Below, piece by piece: positions 18,491 through 29,112 of a stretch of DNA of 64,000 bases. Position numbers and translations under genes: made by a program. Under the pieces are notes generated by a model. The model made no database searches, had not been told where the DNA came from, and saw only the letters and a program-made list of their open reading frames with translations. The stretch comes from Microbacterium testaceum (GTDB taxonomy: Bacteria > Actinomycetota > Actinomycetes > Actinomycetales > Microbacteriaceae): the NCBI RefSeq assembly GCF_029761935.1, contig NZ_CP121699.1:434001-498000 (forward strand). The letters run 5' to 3'. Numbering within the stretch: the first letter of the stretch is position 1; the number at the start of each line of letters is the position of its first letter.

Positions 18491-19080
18491 GCGCGTCGCC
18501 GTTCGTCCTGCCGCCCGCGCCGGACGCCCTCGAGGTGACCCGCGAGCGCGTACGTTTGCGCCCGTTCGAAGAGCGCGACCTCGAGGCCATGGCCGCGTAC
18601 CGCGGTGACGCCGAGGTGTGCCGCTTCCTCCCGTTCGAGCCCCAGTCGCCGGACGACATCCGGGGCCGCATCGGCCACCTGTTCGGCAGCACGACCCTCG
18701 AGGGCGAGCGTGGCGGCGTCGTCCTCGTCATCGAGAGGGACGGCACCGTCATCGGCGACCTCGTGCTCTTCCACCTCGACGCCGACGCCGGATCGGCCGA
18801 GATCGGGTGGGTCTTGAGCCCCGCGGCATCCGGTCGAGGCCTGGCCACCGAAGCGGTGCGCGCCCTGATCGACACCGCATTCGACGTGTACGGGTTGCGT
18901 CGGCTGACGGCACAGATCGACGCCGACAACGTCCGCTCGGCGGCCCTCGCCGAACGGCTCGGTATGCGACGCGAAGCGCACTTCGTCGAGAACGAGTGGT
19001 TCAAGGGCCGCTGGAGCGACCTGCTCGTCTACGCCGTGCTCGACCACGAGTGGGCGGCCGCCCGACGGAGCGCCTCGTGA
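18487..19080 (+). CDS. GNAT family N-acetyltransferase (RimJ/RimL type)
   Basis: 197 aa, GTG start. The order of motifs is RVRLRPFEERDLEAMAAYRG, IGDLVLFHLD, GWVLSPAASGRGLATEAVRALID (acetyl-CoA loop) and VRSAALAERLGMRREAHFVEN. These are typical of the RimJ/RimL-like branch that acetylates protein N-termini or small amines. The overlap with the preceding oxidoreductase indicates co-expression. Confidence 0.85.
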   Translation: MSASPFVLPPAPDALEVTRERVRLRPFEERDLEAMAAYRGDAEVCRFLPFEPQSPDDIRGRIGHLFGSTTLEGERGGVVLVIERDGTVIGDLVLFHLDADAGSAEIGWVLSPAASGRGLATEAVRALIDTAFDVYGLRRLTAQIDADNVRSAALAERLGMRREAHFVENEWFKGRWSDLLVYAVLDHEWAAARRSAS

Positions 19081-20979
<1,899 letters not shown>

Positions 20980-21002
20980 CCCGCGCGAAAGAGACGAAGA
21001 CC

Positions 21003-21791
21003 GTGGCCTACGTCCACGGACACCACGAGAGCGTGCTGCGTTCCCACGCCGTGCGCACTGTCGCCGACTCGGCGGCCTATCTGGTGTCTTCGCTGTCGGC
21101 CGGCACCCGCATCCTCGATGTGGGCGCCGGCCCCGGCTCCATCACCATCGACCTCGCCGACCGGGTCTGCCCGGGAGAGGTCGTCGGGGTGGATGCCTCG
21201 TCGGACGTCGTCGAGGTGGCTCGAGCCGCCGCGGGGGAGCGCACGAATGTGACCTTCCGCACCGGCGACGCCTACGCCCTCGACGTGCCCGACGCCTCGT
21301 TCGACATCGTCCACGCCCACCAGGTGCTGCAACACCTCGAGCGTCCCATCGACGCCCTGCGGGAGTTCCACCGCGTCGCGGGGCCCGACGGCCTGGTCGC
21401 GGCGCGCGACGTCGATTACGGCGGCGTGATCTGGCATCCGCTCATCCCCGCTCTCGACGACTGGCTCGAGATCTACCACGGCGTGCACCGCGGATCGTCG
21501 GGCGAGCCCGACGCGGGTCGGCGGCTGAAGGCGTGGGCGCGCGAGGCGGGGTTCACCCGCATCGAGGCCAGCGCGAGCGTGTGGGTGTTCGACACGCCCG
21601 ACAGGCGCGCGTGGTGGGGCGACATGTGGGCCGACCGCGTGCTCGCCTCGGCGTTCGCCGGACACGCGCAGCGCCTCGGCCTGGCCGACGACGCGCAGCT
21701 GCAGCGCATCTCGGACGCGTGGCGGGAGTGGGCCGAGCACCCCGACGGGTGGATCCTGCTGCCGCACGGCGAGGTTCTCGCCCGCTGGTGA
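21003..21791 (+). CDS. Class I SAM-dependent methyltransferase
   Basis: 262 aa, GTG start. Motif I ILDVGAGPGSITIDLA, the acidic motif II VVGVDAS and the post-motif FDIVHAHQVLQHLERP are those of UbiE/COQ5-like methyltransferases. The C-terminal half, with several Trp residues, probably covers the substrate pocket. The substrate cannot be read from the sequence. It lies 23 nt after leuA but is unlikely to be part of leucine synthesis. Confidence 0.82.
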   Translation: MAYVHGHHESVLRSHAVRTVADSAAYLVSSLSAGTRILDVGAGPGSITIDLADRVCPGEVVGVDASSDVVEVARAAAGERTNVTFRTGDAYALDVPDASFDIVHAHQVLQHLERPIDALREFHRVAGPDGLVAARDVDYGGVIWHPLIPALDDWLEIYHGVHRGSSGEPDAGRRLKAWAREAGFTRIEASASVWVFDTPDRRAWWGDMWADRVLASAFAGHAQRLGLADDAQLQRISDAWREWAEHPDGWILLPHGEVLARW

Positions 21792-21823
21792 TCGCGGGTG
21801 GGCGTCGATGCGAGGATGAGACC

Positions 21824-22606
21824 GTGATCCGCGTCGACGCCCTCTACCGCTACCCCGTGAAGGGCTTCACGCCCGAGAAGCGCGACAGCCTCGTCATCCA
21901 GGACGACGGCCGCGTTCAGGGGGACCGCTCGCTCGTGTTCCGCTTCGCCGATGCCCTCGAGCCGGCGGATGCCACGTTCCCCAAGAGTCGCGGACTCGCG
22001 CTCATGACCTTCCCGACGTTGGCGCGCGTCGACCTCACCCTCGACGACGACGCGCTGACGCTGCGGCTCCGGGTCGACGACATCGACGTCACCGCCGATC
22101 TCAGCGACGCGGGCCGCGCCCGACTCAGTGAGGCGGTCACCGCCTACCTGCGCACGACGAGCGATGAGAAGCTGCTCGAGGCCGACGGCATCCTGCCCCT
22201 GGGTCTTCTCGGTGACGGTCGCACCGCACGCTTCCAGGACCGCCCGCGCGGATTCATCTCGCTGCACGGCTCCGCCTCGGTCGAAGAGGTGGATGCCGCG
22301 GTGCCGGCGCCCGTCGACGATCGCCGGTTCCGCTCGAACATCGTCGTCGGCGGCACCGCGCCGTGGGCCGAGCTCGAGTGGCAGGGACGCGTGCGGATCG
22401 GCGAGGTCGAGTTCGAGGTGCAGAAGCCGATCGAGCGCTGCGCCGCGATCACCGCGAACCCCGACACGGGGGTGCGCGACGCCCGGCTGCTGCGGGTGCT
22501 GACGAGTGAGTTCGGCCAGTCCGAGCCGACGCTGGGCATTCTGCTGCTGCCGGTCGCCGACGGTGGCACGATCCGCGTCGGCGACGAGGTCACGCCCCTC
22601 GCCTGA
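21824..22606 (+). CDS. MOSC domain protein
   Basis: 260 aa, GTG start. An N-terminal MOSC_N beta-barrel (ALYRYPVKGFTPEKRDSL) precedes a MOSC domain with the conserved cysteine in KPIERCAAITANPDTG, the position that binds molybdenum cofactor or carries sulfur in this family. The C-terminus shows the final strand GGTIRVGDEV. Members include mARC-like reductases and YiiM-like detoxifying enzymes; no partner gene is adjacent. Confidence 0.85.
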   Translation: MIRVDALYRYPVKGFTPEKRDSLVIQDDGRVQGDRSLVFRFADALEPADATFPKSRGLALMTFPTLARVDLTLDDDALTLRLRVDDIDVTADLSDAGRARLSEAVTAYLRTTSDEKLLEADGILPLGLLGDGRTARFQDRPRGFISLHGSASVEEVDAAVPAPVDDRRFRSNIVVGGTAPWAELEWQGRVRIGEVEFEVQKPIERCAAITANPDTGVRDARLLRVLTSEFGQSEPTLGILLLPVADGGTIRVGDEVTPLA

Positions 22607-22619
22607 CGGCGAACCGTCT

Positions 22620-22687
22620 CGCGCGAGTCGCCAAATTTTGTCGCCTCAGCAGGTGCTCGAGCGACGGATCTTGGCGACTCACGCGCG
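22620..22687. repeat. Extragenic inverted repeat (REP-like palindrome)
   Basis: GAGTCGCCAA (22625-22634) pairs perfectly with TTGGCGACTC (22671-22680), and both arms are flanked by CGCG runs. The interior holds TTTTGTCGC and GCGACGGAT, partly complementary. It lies between the convergent ends of the MOSC and TRIC genes and could double as a terminator. Its shape resembles dispersed palindromic repeats of Microbacteriaceae, but copy number cannot be judged here. Confidence 0.5.
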
Positions 22688-22698
22688 CGGGGACCGCC

Positions 22699-23406
22699 TC
22701 ACTCGCCGCCGTCGGAACGGATGATCGGGATGCCGGTGGTCTCCACCGCGACCTTGCGGCGGTAGATCTTGCGCTGCTCGGGCAGCGAGAGGTCGAAGAT
22801 CACGGCGAGGACGCGGATTATCGTCGTCACGATCACGCCGATCACCGCCGCGATCGGAAGCGGCACGCCGAACGCCGCCGTCGCGGCGAGCACGACGCAC
22901 CCGCCGCCGGCGGCCACCGCGTAGAGCGAGCCGACATGCATGATCGCGACCGGCAGGCCCATGAGCACGTCGCGCAGCACGCTGCCGCCGGCGGCCGCCA
23001 GGACGCCCACGAACACCGCGGGCACTGCCGGCATGCCGAGTGCCAGCGCCTTCGAGGTCCCGAAGGCTCCGAACAGACCGATGACGACGGCGTCGAGCAT
23101 GACGATCGCACGGTTCAGCCGCTGGAAGATACCCGACAGGAGCATCCCGACGATCGACGCGAGGGTCGCGGTGATCAGATACCAGTTGCTCTGCAGCGTG
23201 GCGGGGGTGAGCCCGAGCAGCAGGTCTCGGATGAGACCGCCGCCCATCCCGAGCAGGATGCCGATGATCGCCACCCCGAGCAGATCGAGGCGTCGCTGCC
23301 CCTGGAAGCCGGACGCGAACAGCGCGCCCTGCACACCACCCAGGGCGACGGCGGTGAGATCCGCCCACAGGGGGATGACGAAGACCGAGGCGTTCACGGC
23401 ATCCAT
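22699..23406 (-). CDS. TRIC family cation channel (UPF0126-type membrane protein)
   Basis: 235 aa integral membrane protein with seven likely transmembrane segments arranged as two homologous halves. Each half has the family motif: GMGGGLIRDLLLG and AAGGSVLRDVLMG. Prokaryotic TRIC proteins are homotrimeric monovalent-cation channels; some relatives (YicG-like) have been tied to glycine transport. The C-terminal tail after DLSLPEQRKIYRRK is cytoplasmic and basic. Confidence 0.85.
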   Translation of the reverse strand: MDAVNASVFVIPLWADLTAVALGGVQGALFASGFQGQRRLDLLGVAIIGILLGMGGGLIRDLLLGLTPATLQSNWYLITATLASIVGMLLSGIFQRLNRAIVMLDAVVIGLFGAFGTSKALALGMPAVPAVFVGVLAAAGGSVLRDVLMGLPVAIMHVGSLYAVAAGGGCVVLAATAAFGVPLPIAAVIGVIVTTIIRVLAVIFDLSLPEQRKIYRRKVAVETTGIPIIRSDGGE

Positions 23407-23618
23407 TCTCCGGGACGCGCGCGATCGGCGTGCGGAGGCGCGTGCGCGGAGTCGGAGATACGCGCGTCACCGCGGCGCCCGCGATGCGTAGCACCCGGGG
23501 CGGGTCGCCGTCCAGGGTGAGCTCAAGCAGCTCGGATGCGATTTCATCGAGGGCAGGGGGGCCAGTTCGGTGCGCCCGGAACGTCGATGCGACCACGAGT
23601 CGCCGGAGGGGACTGCAG

Positions 23619-24218
23619 ATGCATTGGGGGGCGAATTCGAGCGTGGCGGTGGCCGTGCTCGTCGCGGGGGCGATCACCACGATCGTGACGGCGATCATCC
23701 GACGTTCACCGTCGGCGGCGACGGCTCGAGCGACGCGCGAGGGCGTGCTGTTCGTCGTGTCGACGCGGAAATGGCAACGCGTCCTCATCCGCACGGTCGG
23801 CATCTCGGTCATCGTGCTCGGCAGCCTCCTGCTCCTGGCCGCGGCGGGCGTGAAGGATCCCGAGACGAGCATGGTCATCGCCGGGGCGGCGATGTTCGTC
23901 GGCGGATTCCTCTTCGTGCTCCTGGCGCGGGGGATGAAGCGCATGCGACTGGAAGTCACTCCCGACCTGGTGTGGTCGTTCGGTCTGGTGCGCGGACCGA
24001 ACGCGGTGCCGCTAGCCGAGATCACCCGGTTGGAGCCCAATCCGGGCGACCGGTTCGGCGGCATCCTCGCGAAGACGGAGGGCACGACCCGATTCGGCGC
24101 GACCCGTCTCATGCTGGGCTACCCCCAGCTCATCGACTTCCTCCAGCACACCCGCCCCGACCTGCCGATCCCCGACGGATCATGGCCCCTTCAGCAGAGA
24201 GCGGCGACCTCGCGCTGA
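23619..24218 (+). CDS. Membrane protein with PH-like C-terminal domain
   Basis: 199 aa, no family recognised with certainty. Three hydrophobic segments are visible: one at the N-terminus and two flanking AAGVKDPETSM. The C-terminal part (MRLEVTPDLVWSFGLVRG, then ITRLEPNPGDRFGG) resembles the beta-rich PH-like domains of small membrane proteins. ATG 23619 is chosen over upstream in-frame ATGs because GGAGGGGA sits 7 nt before it and because the longer N-terminus is low-complexity. Confidence 0.6.
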   Translation: MHWGANSSVAVAVLVAGAITTIVTAIIRRSPSAATARATREGVLFVVSTRKWQRVLIRTVGISVIVLGSLLLLAAAGVKDPETSMVIAGAAMFVGGFLFVLLARGMKRMRLEVTPDLVWSFGLVRGPNAVPLAEITRLEPNPGDRFGGILAKTEGTTRFGATRLMLGYPQLIDFLQHTRPDLPIPDGSWPLQQRAATSR

Positions 24219-24280
24219 TCCGAGCGGCGCGCCACGGCAACTCGGGGCCGCTTGACGGGGGAGCGGGCGGATAATGGATT

Positions 24281-25009
24281 GTGCCCACCTACCGCGACGA
24301 GGTCGTGGTCCTGCGTACCCACAAGCTCGGGGAGGCGGACCGCATCCTCACCCTGCTCAGCCGCCGCAACGGCAAGATCCGCGCGGTCGCGAAGGGCGTA
24401 CGTCGCACCTCGTCGAAGTTCGGCTCGCGTCTCGAACCGTTCATGGTGGCCGACGTGCAGCTGTTCAAGGGTCGCAACCTCGATATCGTGCAGCAGGCCG
24501 AATCGCTCGGGTCGTACGGGGCCGAGATCGTGGCGGACTACGACGTGTACACCACCGCCAGCGCGATGGTCGAGACCGCCGACCGCCTCAACGAGGCCGA
24601 GGCGACGCCCCAGCAGTACCTGCTGCTGGTCGGTGGGCTGCGCTCGCTTGCGCGCGGTGAGCACTCCGAGCGCAGCGTGCTCGACTCGTACCTTCTGCGC
24701 GCGATGGCCCTGTCGGGGTGGGCGCCCGGCCTGACCGAGTGCGCGCGCTGCGGCACCATCGGCGACCACGACTACTTCCTGCCGCAACTCGGCGGCGTCG
24801 TCTGCTCGACCTGCGCCCCCGCGGGTTCGCCGCGCGTCGCTCGCGACACGGTCGACATGCTCCGCGCCCTCATGGCCGGGGAGTGGAAGACGATCGACGC
24901 CGCCCCCGGACGCACGATCGCTGCGGCCTCGGGCCTCGTGGCGGCGTACGCGCAGTTCCATCTGGAGCGCGGCATCCGCTCCCTCTCGCACCTGGAGTCG
25001 CATCGATGA
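24281..25009 (+). CDS. recO: DNA repair protein RecO
   Basis: 242 aa, GTG start. The N-terminal OB-fold ([20 protein letters not shown]) leads to a helical domain with zinc-finger cysteines CARCG and CSTC. RecO loads RecA onto SSB-coated DNA in the RecFOR pathway. A GATAAT -10 box at 24270-24275 lies 5 nt before the GTG, consistent with a leaderless mRNA. It overlaps uppS by 4 nt, as in most actinobacteria. Confidence 0.93.
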   Translation: MPTYRDEVVVLRTHKLGEADRILTLLSRRNGKIRAVAKGVRRTSSKFGSRLEPFMVADVQLFKGRNLDIVQQAESLGSYGAEIVADYDVYTTASAMVETADRLNEAEATPQQYLLLVGGLRSLARGEHSERSVLDSYLLRAMALSGWAPGLTECARCGTIGDHDYFLPQLGGVVCSTCAPAGSPRVARDTVDMLRALMAGEWKTIDAAPGRTIAAASGLVAAYAQFHLERGIRSLSHLESHR

Positions 25010-25809
25010 CACCCAAGCCGTTCACGCACCGCGACGCCGTGCCGTACCGCCCCCTCGACTGGACGGGCGAGTACCCGCCGGCCTTCCCGAAGGGCGCGGT
25101 TCCCGAGCACGTCGCGATCGTGATGGACGGCAACGGCCGCTGGGCCAACCGGCAGGGCCTGACCCGCGTCGAGGGCCACCGCGCGGGTGAGGCGGCCCTG
25201 CTCGACGTCGTGGCGGGTGCCATTCAGGCGGGCGTGAAGCACCTGTCGGTCTACGCCTTCTCGACCGAGAACTGGTCGCGCTCACCCGACGAGGTGCGCT
25301 TCCTCATGGGATTCAACCGCGAGGTGCTGCACCGCCGCCGCGATCAGCTCAACGAGTGGGGCGTGCGCATCCGCTGGTCGGGTCGCAAGCCGCGCCTGTG
25401 GGGCTCGGTCATCAAAGAGCTGCAGCACGCGGAGCGCCTGACCGAGGGCAACTCCACACTGACCCTGACGATGTGCGTCAACTACGGCGGCCGAGTCGAA
25501 ATCGTGGATGCCGTGCGCCGCATCGGCGACGACATCGCGTCCGGCAAGCTCAAGCCCTCGGCCGTGACCGAGAAGCTCATCCGCAAGAACCTGTACCAGC
25601 CCGACATGCCTGACGTCGACCTTTTCGTGCGCTCGAGCGGCGAGCAGCGCACCTCGAACTTCCTGCTCTGGGAGTCGGCGTACGCCGAGATGGTGTTCCT
25701 CGACACCCTGTGGCCCGACTTCCGTCGCACGCACCTGTGGGAGGCCATCGAGCACTACCAGTCGCGCGATCGCCGGTTCGGAGGGGCTGTGGACAAGCCG
25801 ACGGCGTGA
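25006..25809 (+). CDS. uppS: Isoprenyl transferase (cis-prenyltransferase, UppS)
   Basis: 267 aa. The catalytic region is [17 protein letters not shown] (Asp 41) and the C-terminal region [23 protein letters not shown] holds the conserved RxSGExRxSNF signature. The enzyme makes the long-chain polyprenyl diphosphate used as lipid carrier for peptidoglycan and other envelope polymers. ATG 25006 overlaps the recO stop. Confidence 0.94.
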   Translation: MTPKPFTHRDAVPYRPLDWTGEYPPAFPKGAVPEHVAIVMDGNGRWANRQGLTRVEGHRAGEAALLDVVAGAIQAGVKHLSVYAFSTENWSRSPDEVRFLMGFNREVLHRRRDQLNEWGVRIRWSGRKPRLWGSVIKELQHAERLTEGNSTLTLTMCVNYGGRVEIVDAVRRIGDDIASGKLKPSAVTEKLIRKNLYQPDMPDVDLFVRSSGEQRTSNFLLWESAYAEMVFLDTLWPDFRRTHLWEAIEHYQSRDRRFGGAVDKPTA

Positions 25810-25858
25810 TCGATGCCGTTGACGGAATAGATCGACGATTCGAGAGGTTGCACGCGAT

Positions 25859-26542
25859 ATGACGGATGCCATCAAGATCGACGTGTGGAGTGACATCGCC
25901 TGCCCCTGGTGCTACATCGGCAAGCGGAACCTCGAGAACGGCCTGGCCGCCACGGCCGCTGACGACGACGCGCCGGTCGTCGAGATCGAGTACCACTCGT
26001 TCGAGCTCTCGCCCGACACCCCCGAGGACTTCGACGGGGGAGAGGTCGACTACCTCTCGCAGCACAAGGGCATCTCGCCCGAGTCCGCTCGCGAGATGCT
26101 CGACCGCGTGACCGGCGTCGCCGCCGATGCGGGACTCGCGTACCGCTTCGACATCCTCAAGCACACCAACACCGTGAAGGCGCACGAACTGCTGCACTTC
26201 GCGAAGGAGAACGGCAAGCAGCTCGAGCTCGCCGAGGTGCTCATGTCGGCGTACTTCCTCGAGGGCAAGCACGTGGGTCGCGACGACGACCTGATCGCCC
26301 TCGCCGTCGAGGTCGGTCTCGACGAGGCGGAGGCCCGCGAGGCCCTCGCCTCGCAACGCTTCCGCGCGGCCGTCCGCGCCGACCAGGAGCAGGCCCGCCA
26401 GTTCGGCATCACCGGTGTGCCCTTCTTCGTCATCGACGGCAAATACGGCGTGAGCGGCGCGCAGCCGGTCGAGGCCTTCAGCCAGATCGCCCGCCAGGTG
26501 TGGGGCGAGCGTCGCGAGGCCACGGAGACCGCCGACGCGTGA
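25859..26542 (+). CDS. DsbA/FrnE-family oxidoreductase
   Basis: 227 aa cytoplasmic thioredoxin-fold protein with an inserted helical domain. The redox motif is CPWC (Cys 15-18) in WSDIACPWCYIGKRNLE, and the cis-Pro segment is GITGVPFFVID. There is no signal peptide. FrnE-like proteins are implicated in disulfide or polyketide chemistry and in stress tolerance. It stands alone with its own GAGAGG site. Confidence 0.88.
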   Translation: MTDAIKIDVWSDIACPWCYIGKRNLENGLAATAADDDAPVVEIEYHSFELSPDTPEDFDGGEVDYLSQHKGISPESAREMLDRVTGVAADAGLAYRFDILKHTNTVKAHELLHFAKENGKQLELAEVLMSAYFLEGKHVGRDDDLIALAVEVGLDEAEAREALASQRFRAAVRADQEQARQFGITGVPFFVIDGKYGVSGAQPVEAFSQIARQVWGERREATETADA

Positions 26543-26621
26543 GGCTCCTCCACAGCGGTGCTCGTTTCCGATTCGTCGGGGGCGGGCACCGCTGTCGTTA
26601 TCCGTCTGGGAGAATGGTGAA

Positions 26622-27788
26622 GTGAATACGGCAATGGCACCGACGCGGTCCCTCCGCATCGGCAACATCGAACTCGACGCTCCCGTCGTGCTCGCCCCGA
26701 TGGCCGGCATCACGAACACGGCGTTCCGTCGCCTGTGTCGCGAGTACGGTGCCGGGCTCTACGTGAGCGAGATGATCACGACCCGCGCGCTGGTCGAGCG
26801 CAACGAAACGACGATGCGACTCATCCAGCATCACGAGTCCGAGACCCCCCGCTCGATCCAGCTCTACGGCGTCGACCCGGCCACCGTCGAGGCCGCGGTG
26901 CAGATGATCGTCGCCGAAGACCACGCCGACCACATCGACCTCAACTTCGGCTGCCCCGTGCCCAAGGTCACGCGACGCGGCGGGGGAGCGGCCCTGCCGT
27001 GGAAGACCTCGCTGTTCCGCGAGATCGTCGAACGCGCCGTCAAGGCCGCGGGCGACAAGCCGCTGACCATCAAGATGCGCAAGGGCATCGACGCCGACCA
27101 CCTCACCTACCTCGAGGCCGGGCGCATCGCCGAGGGCGCGGGCGTCGCCTCGATCGCGCTGCACGCCCGCACGGCATCCGAGTTCTACTCCGGCCAGGCC
27201 GACTGGGCCGCGATCACGAAGCTCAAAGAGACGGTCACGAGCGTTCCCGTCCTCGGCAACGGCGACATCTGGTCGGCTGACGACGCCGTGCGCATGATGG
27301 ACGAGACCGGCTGCGACGGCGTCGTCGTCGGCCGCGGCTGCCTCGGCCGCCCGTGGCTGTTCGGCGACCTGGCACGCGCGCTGGGGGGACCGGGAGCCGC
27401 GCACGGCGAGCCCGTCGACGCCACGCTCGGTTTCGTCGCGAAAGCCTTCCGCCGCCACGCCGAGCTGCTCGTGGAGTTCTTCGAAGACGAGGGGCGCGGA
27501 TGCCGTGACATCCGCAAGCACGTCGCCTGGTACTTCAAGGGCTACCCCGTCGGCGGCGAGCTGCGCGCGAGCCTCGCGACCGCGTCGACCCTCGACGAGA
27601 TCGACGAGCTGCTGGCCACGATGGAACTCGACGCCCCGTACCCGGGTGCCGCGGCCGAGGGGCAGCGCGGTCGCGCGGGCACGCCCAAGCGCCCGGCCCT
27701 TCCCGACGGCTGGCTCGACTCCCGCGAGATCGGTCACGATGCCGGTCGCGCCCTCTCCGACGCGGAGTTGCACCACAGTGGCGGTTGA
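26622..27788 (+). CDS. dusB: tRNA-dihydrouridine synthase (DusB-like)
   Basis: 388 aa, GTG start. FMN-binding barrel with LAPMAGITNTAFRRLC, the catalytic cysteine in DLNFGCPVPKVTRRGGGAAL (Cys 111) and the phosphate motif GDIWSADDA / GVVVGRGCLGRPWLF. It reduces uridine in the D-loop of tRNA. The 3' end overlaps dgt by 11 nt; dus-dgt-dnaG is a recurrent actinobacterial order. Confidence 0.93.
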   Translation: MNTAMAPTRSLRIGNIELDAPVVLAPMAGITNTAFRRLCREYGAGLYVSEMITTRALVERNETTMRLIQHHESETPRSIQLYGVDPATVEAAVQMIVAEDHADHIDLNFGCPVPKVTRRGGGAALPWKTSLFREIVERAVKAAGDKPLTIKMRKGIDADHLTYLEAGRIAEGAGVASIALHARTASEFYSGQADWAAITKLKETVTSVPVLGNGDIWSADDAVRMMDETGCDGVVVGRGCLGRPWLFGDLARALGGPGAAHGEPVDATLGFVAKAFRRHAELLVEFFEDEGRGCRDIRKHVAWYFKGYPVGGELRASLATASTLDEIDELLATMELDAPYPGAAAEGQRGRAGTPKRPALPDGWLDSREIGHDAGRALSDAELHHSGG

Positions 27789-29112
27789 GGCGTCGCCGAC
27801 GGTCGCCCGACCGCTCGGCTACGACGACGTCGACGCGGCGCGCTTCCACGTCGAGAACCACCGCTCCCAGCGCGACGACTTCGCGCGCGACCGTGCGCGC
27901 GTGCTGCACTCGGCGGCGCTGCGCCGACTCGCGGCCAAAACCCAGGTGCTGAGCCCCGCGAGCCCCGCCGACTTCGCCCGCAACCGCCTCACGCACTCGC
28001 TCGAGGTCGCGCAGGTGGGGCGTGAGCTCGCGACGGCCCTGCAGCTGTCGCCCGACGTCGTCGACACCGCGTGCCTGAGTCACGACCTCGGCCACCCGCC
28101 GTTCGGCCACAACGGCGAGCGTGCGCTCAACGAATGGGCCGAAGACATCGGCGGGTTCGAGGGCAACGCGCAGACCCTGCGCATCCTCACCCGCCTCGAG
28201 CCGAAGTCGTTCGGCGCCGACGGCGAGCCGTACGGCCTCAACCTCACCCGCGCGAGCCTCGACGCCACGTGCAAGTACCCGTGGACGGTCGACGAGCCGG
28301 TGCCCGACCCGGGCGGACGCTTGAAGTTCGGCGTGTACCCCGACGACGAGCCGGTGTTCCACTGGATGCGCGGCGGAGCCCCCGCCCGCCAGCGCTGTAT
28401 CGAGGCCGAGGTCATGGACCTCTCGGACGACATCGCCTACTCGGTGCACGACTTCGAAGACGCGATGGTCAACCGTTACGTCGACCCGGCCCGCCTCGCC
28501 TCGCGCGTCGGTCGCGAGGGGCTGCTCGACGCGATCCAGCGCTGGGTGGGCTACGACTTCGTGCGCGACGACCTCGCCGCGGGCCTCGAGCGCCTCATGG
28601 CCATGCCCGAATGGATCACCTCGTTCGACGGCACGCGCCCTGCGCTCGCGCGGCTGAAGAACCTCACGTCCGACTTGATCGGCCGCTTCGCACGCGCCGC
28701 CACCGCGGCCACGCGCGAGGCGTATCCCGCCGACGAGCTGACCCGCTACCGCGCCCACGTCATCGTGCCGGCCGAGGTCGAGGTCGAGATGGCGGTGCTC
28801 AAGGGCATCATCGGCGCCACCGTCGTCTCGATCGACGGCCGCAAGGTGCTGTACCGCGAGCAGCGCCACGTGCTCAAGCGCCTGGCATCCGCCCTCTGGG
28901 AGAACCCCGGCGCCCTCGACGCCCTGCACGCCCCCGACTTCGCCGCGGCCACCGATGACGCCGCGCGCCGCCGCGTCGTTGTCGACCAGGTCGCGAGCCT
29001 CACCGACCAGCTCGCGATCGCGTGGCACGGCCGGCTCGTCGGAGAGGTGGATGCCGCCGAGCTCGGCGTCTGGGCTCCCGGCGCCCGCGCCGCCCGGGGA
29101 GCGGATGCCTGA
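27778..29112 (+). CDS. dgt: Deoxyguanosinetriphosphate triphosphohydrolase
   Basis: 444 aa, GTG start inside the dus 3' end. The HD metal site reads RLTHSLEVAQVGRE, then CLSHDLGHPPFGHNGE, and a later Asp in DLSDDIAYSVHD. dGTPases cleave dGTP to deoxyguanosine and tripolyphosphate, limiting dNTP pools. Its TGA overlaps the ATG of dnaG (TGATG), linking nucleotide control and priming. Confidence 0.94.
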   Translation: MAVEASPTVARPLGYDDVDAARFHVENHRSQRDDFARDRARVLHSAALRRLAAKTQVLSPASPADFARNRLTHSLEVAQVGRELATALQLSPDVVDTACLSHDLGHPPFGHNGERALNEWAEDIGGFEGNAQTLRILTRLEPKSFGADGEPYGLNLTRASLDATCKYPWTVDEPVPDPGGRLKFGVYPDDEPVFHWMRGGAPARQRCIEAEVMDLSDDIAYSVHDFEDAMVNRYVDPARLASRVGREGLLDAIQRWVGYDFVRDDLAAGLERLMAMPEWITSFDGTRPALARLKNLTSDLIGRFARAATAATREAYPADELTRYRAHVIVPAEVEVEMAVLKGIIGATVVSIDGRKVLYREQRHVLKRLASALWENPGALDALHAPDFAAATDDAARRRVVVDQVASLTDQLAIAWHGRLVGEVDAAELGVWAPGARAARGADA

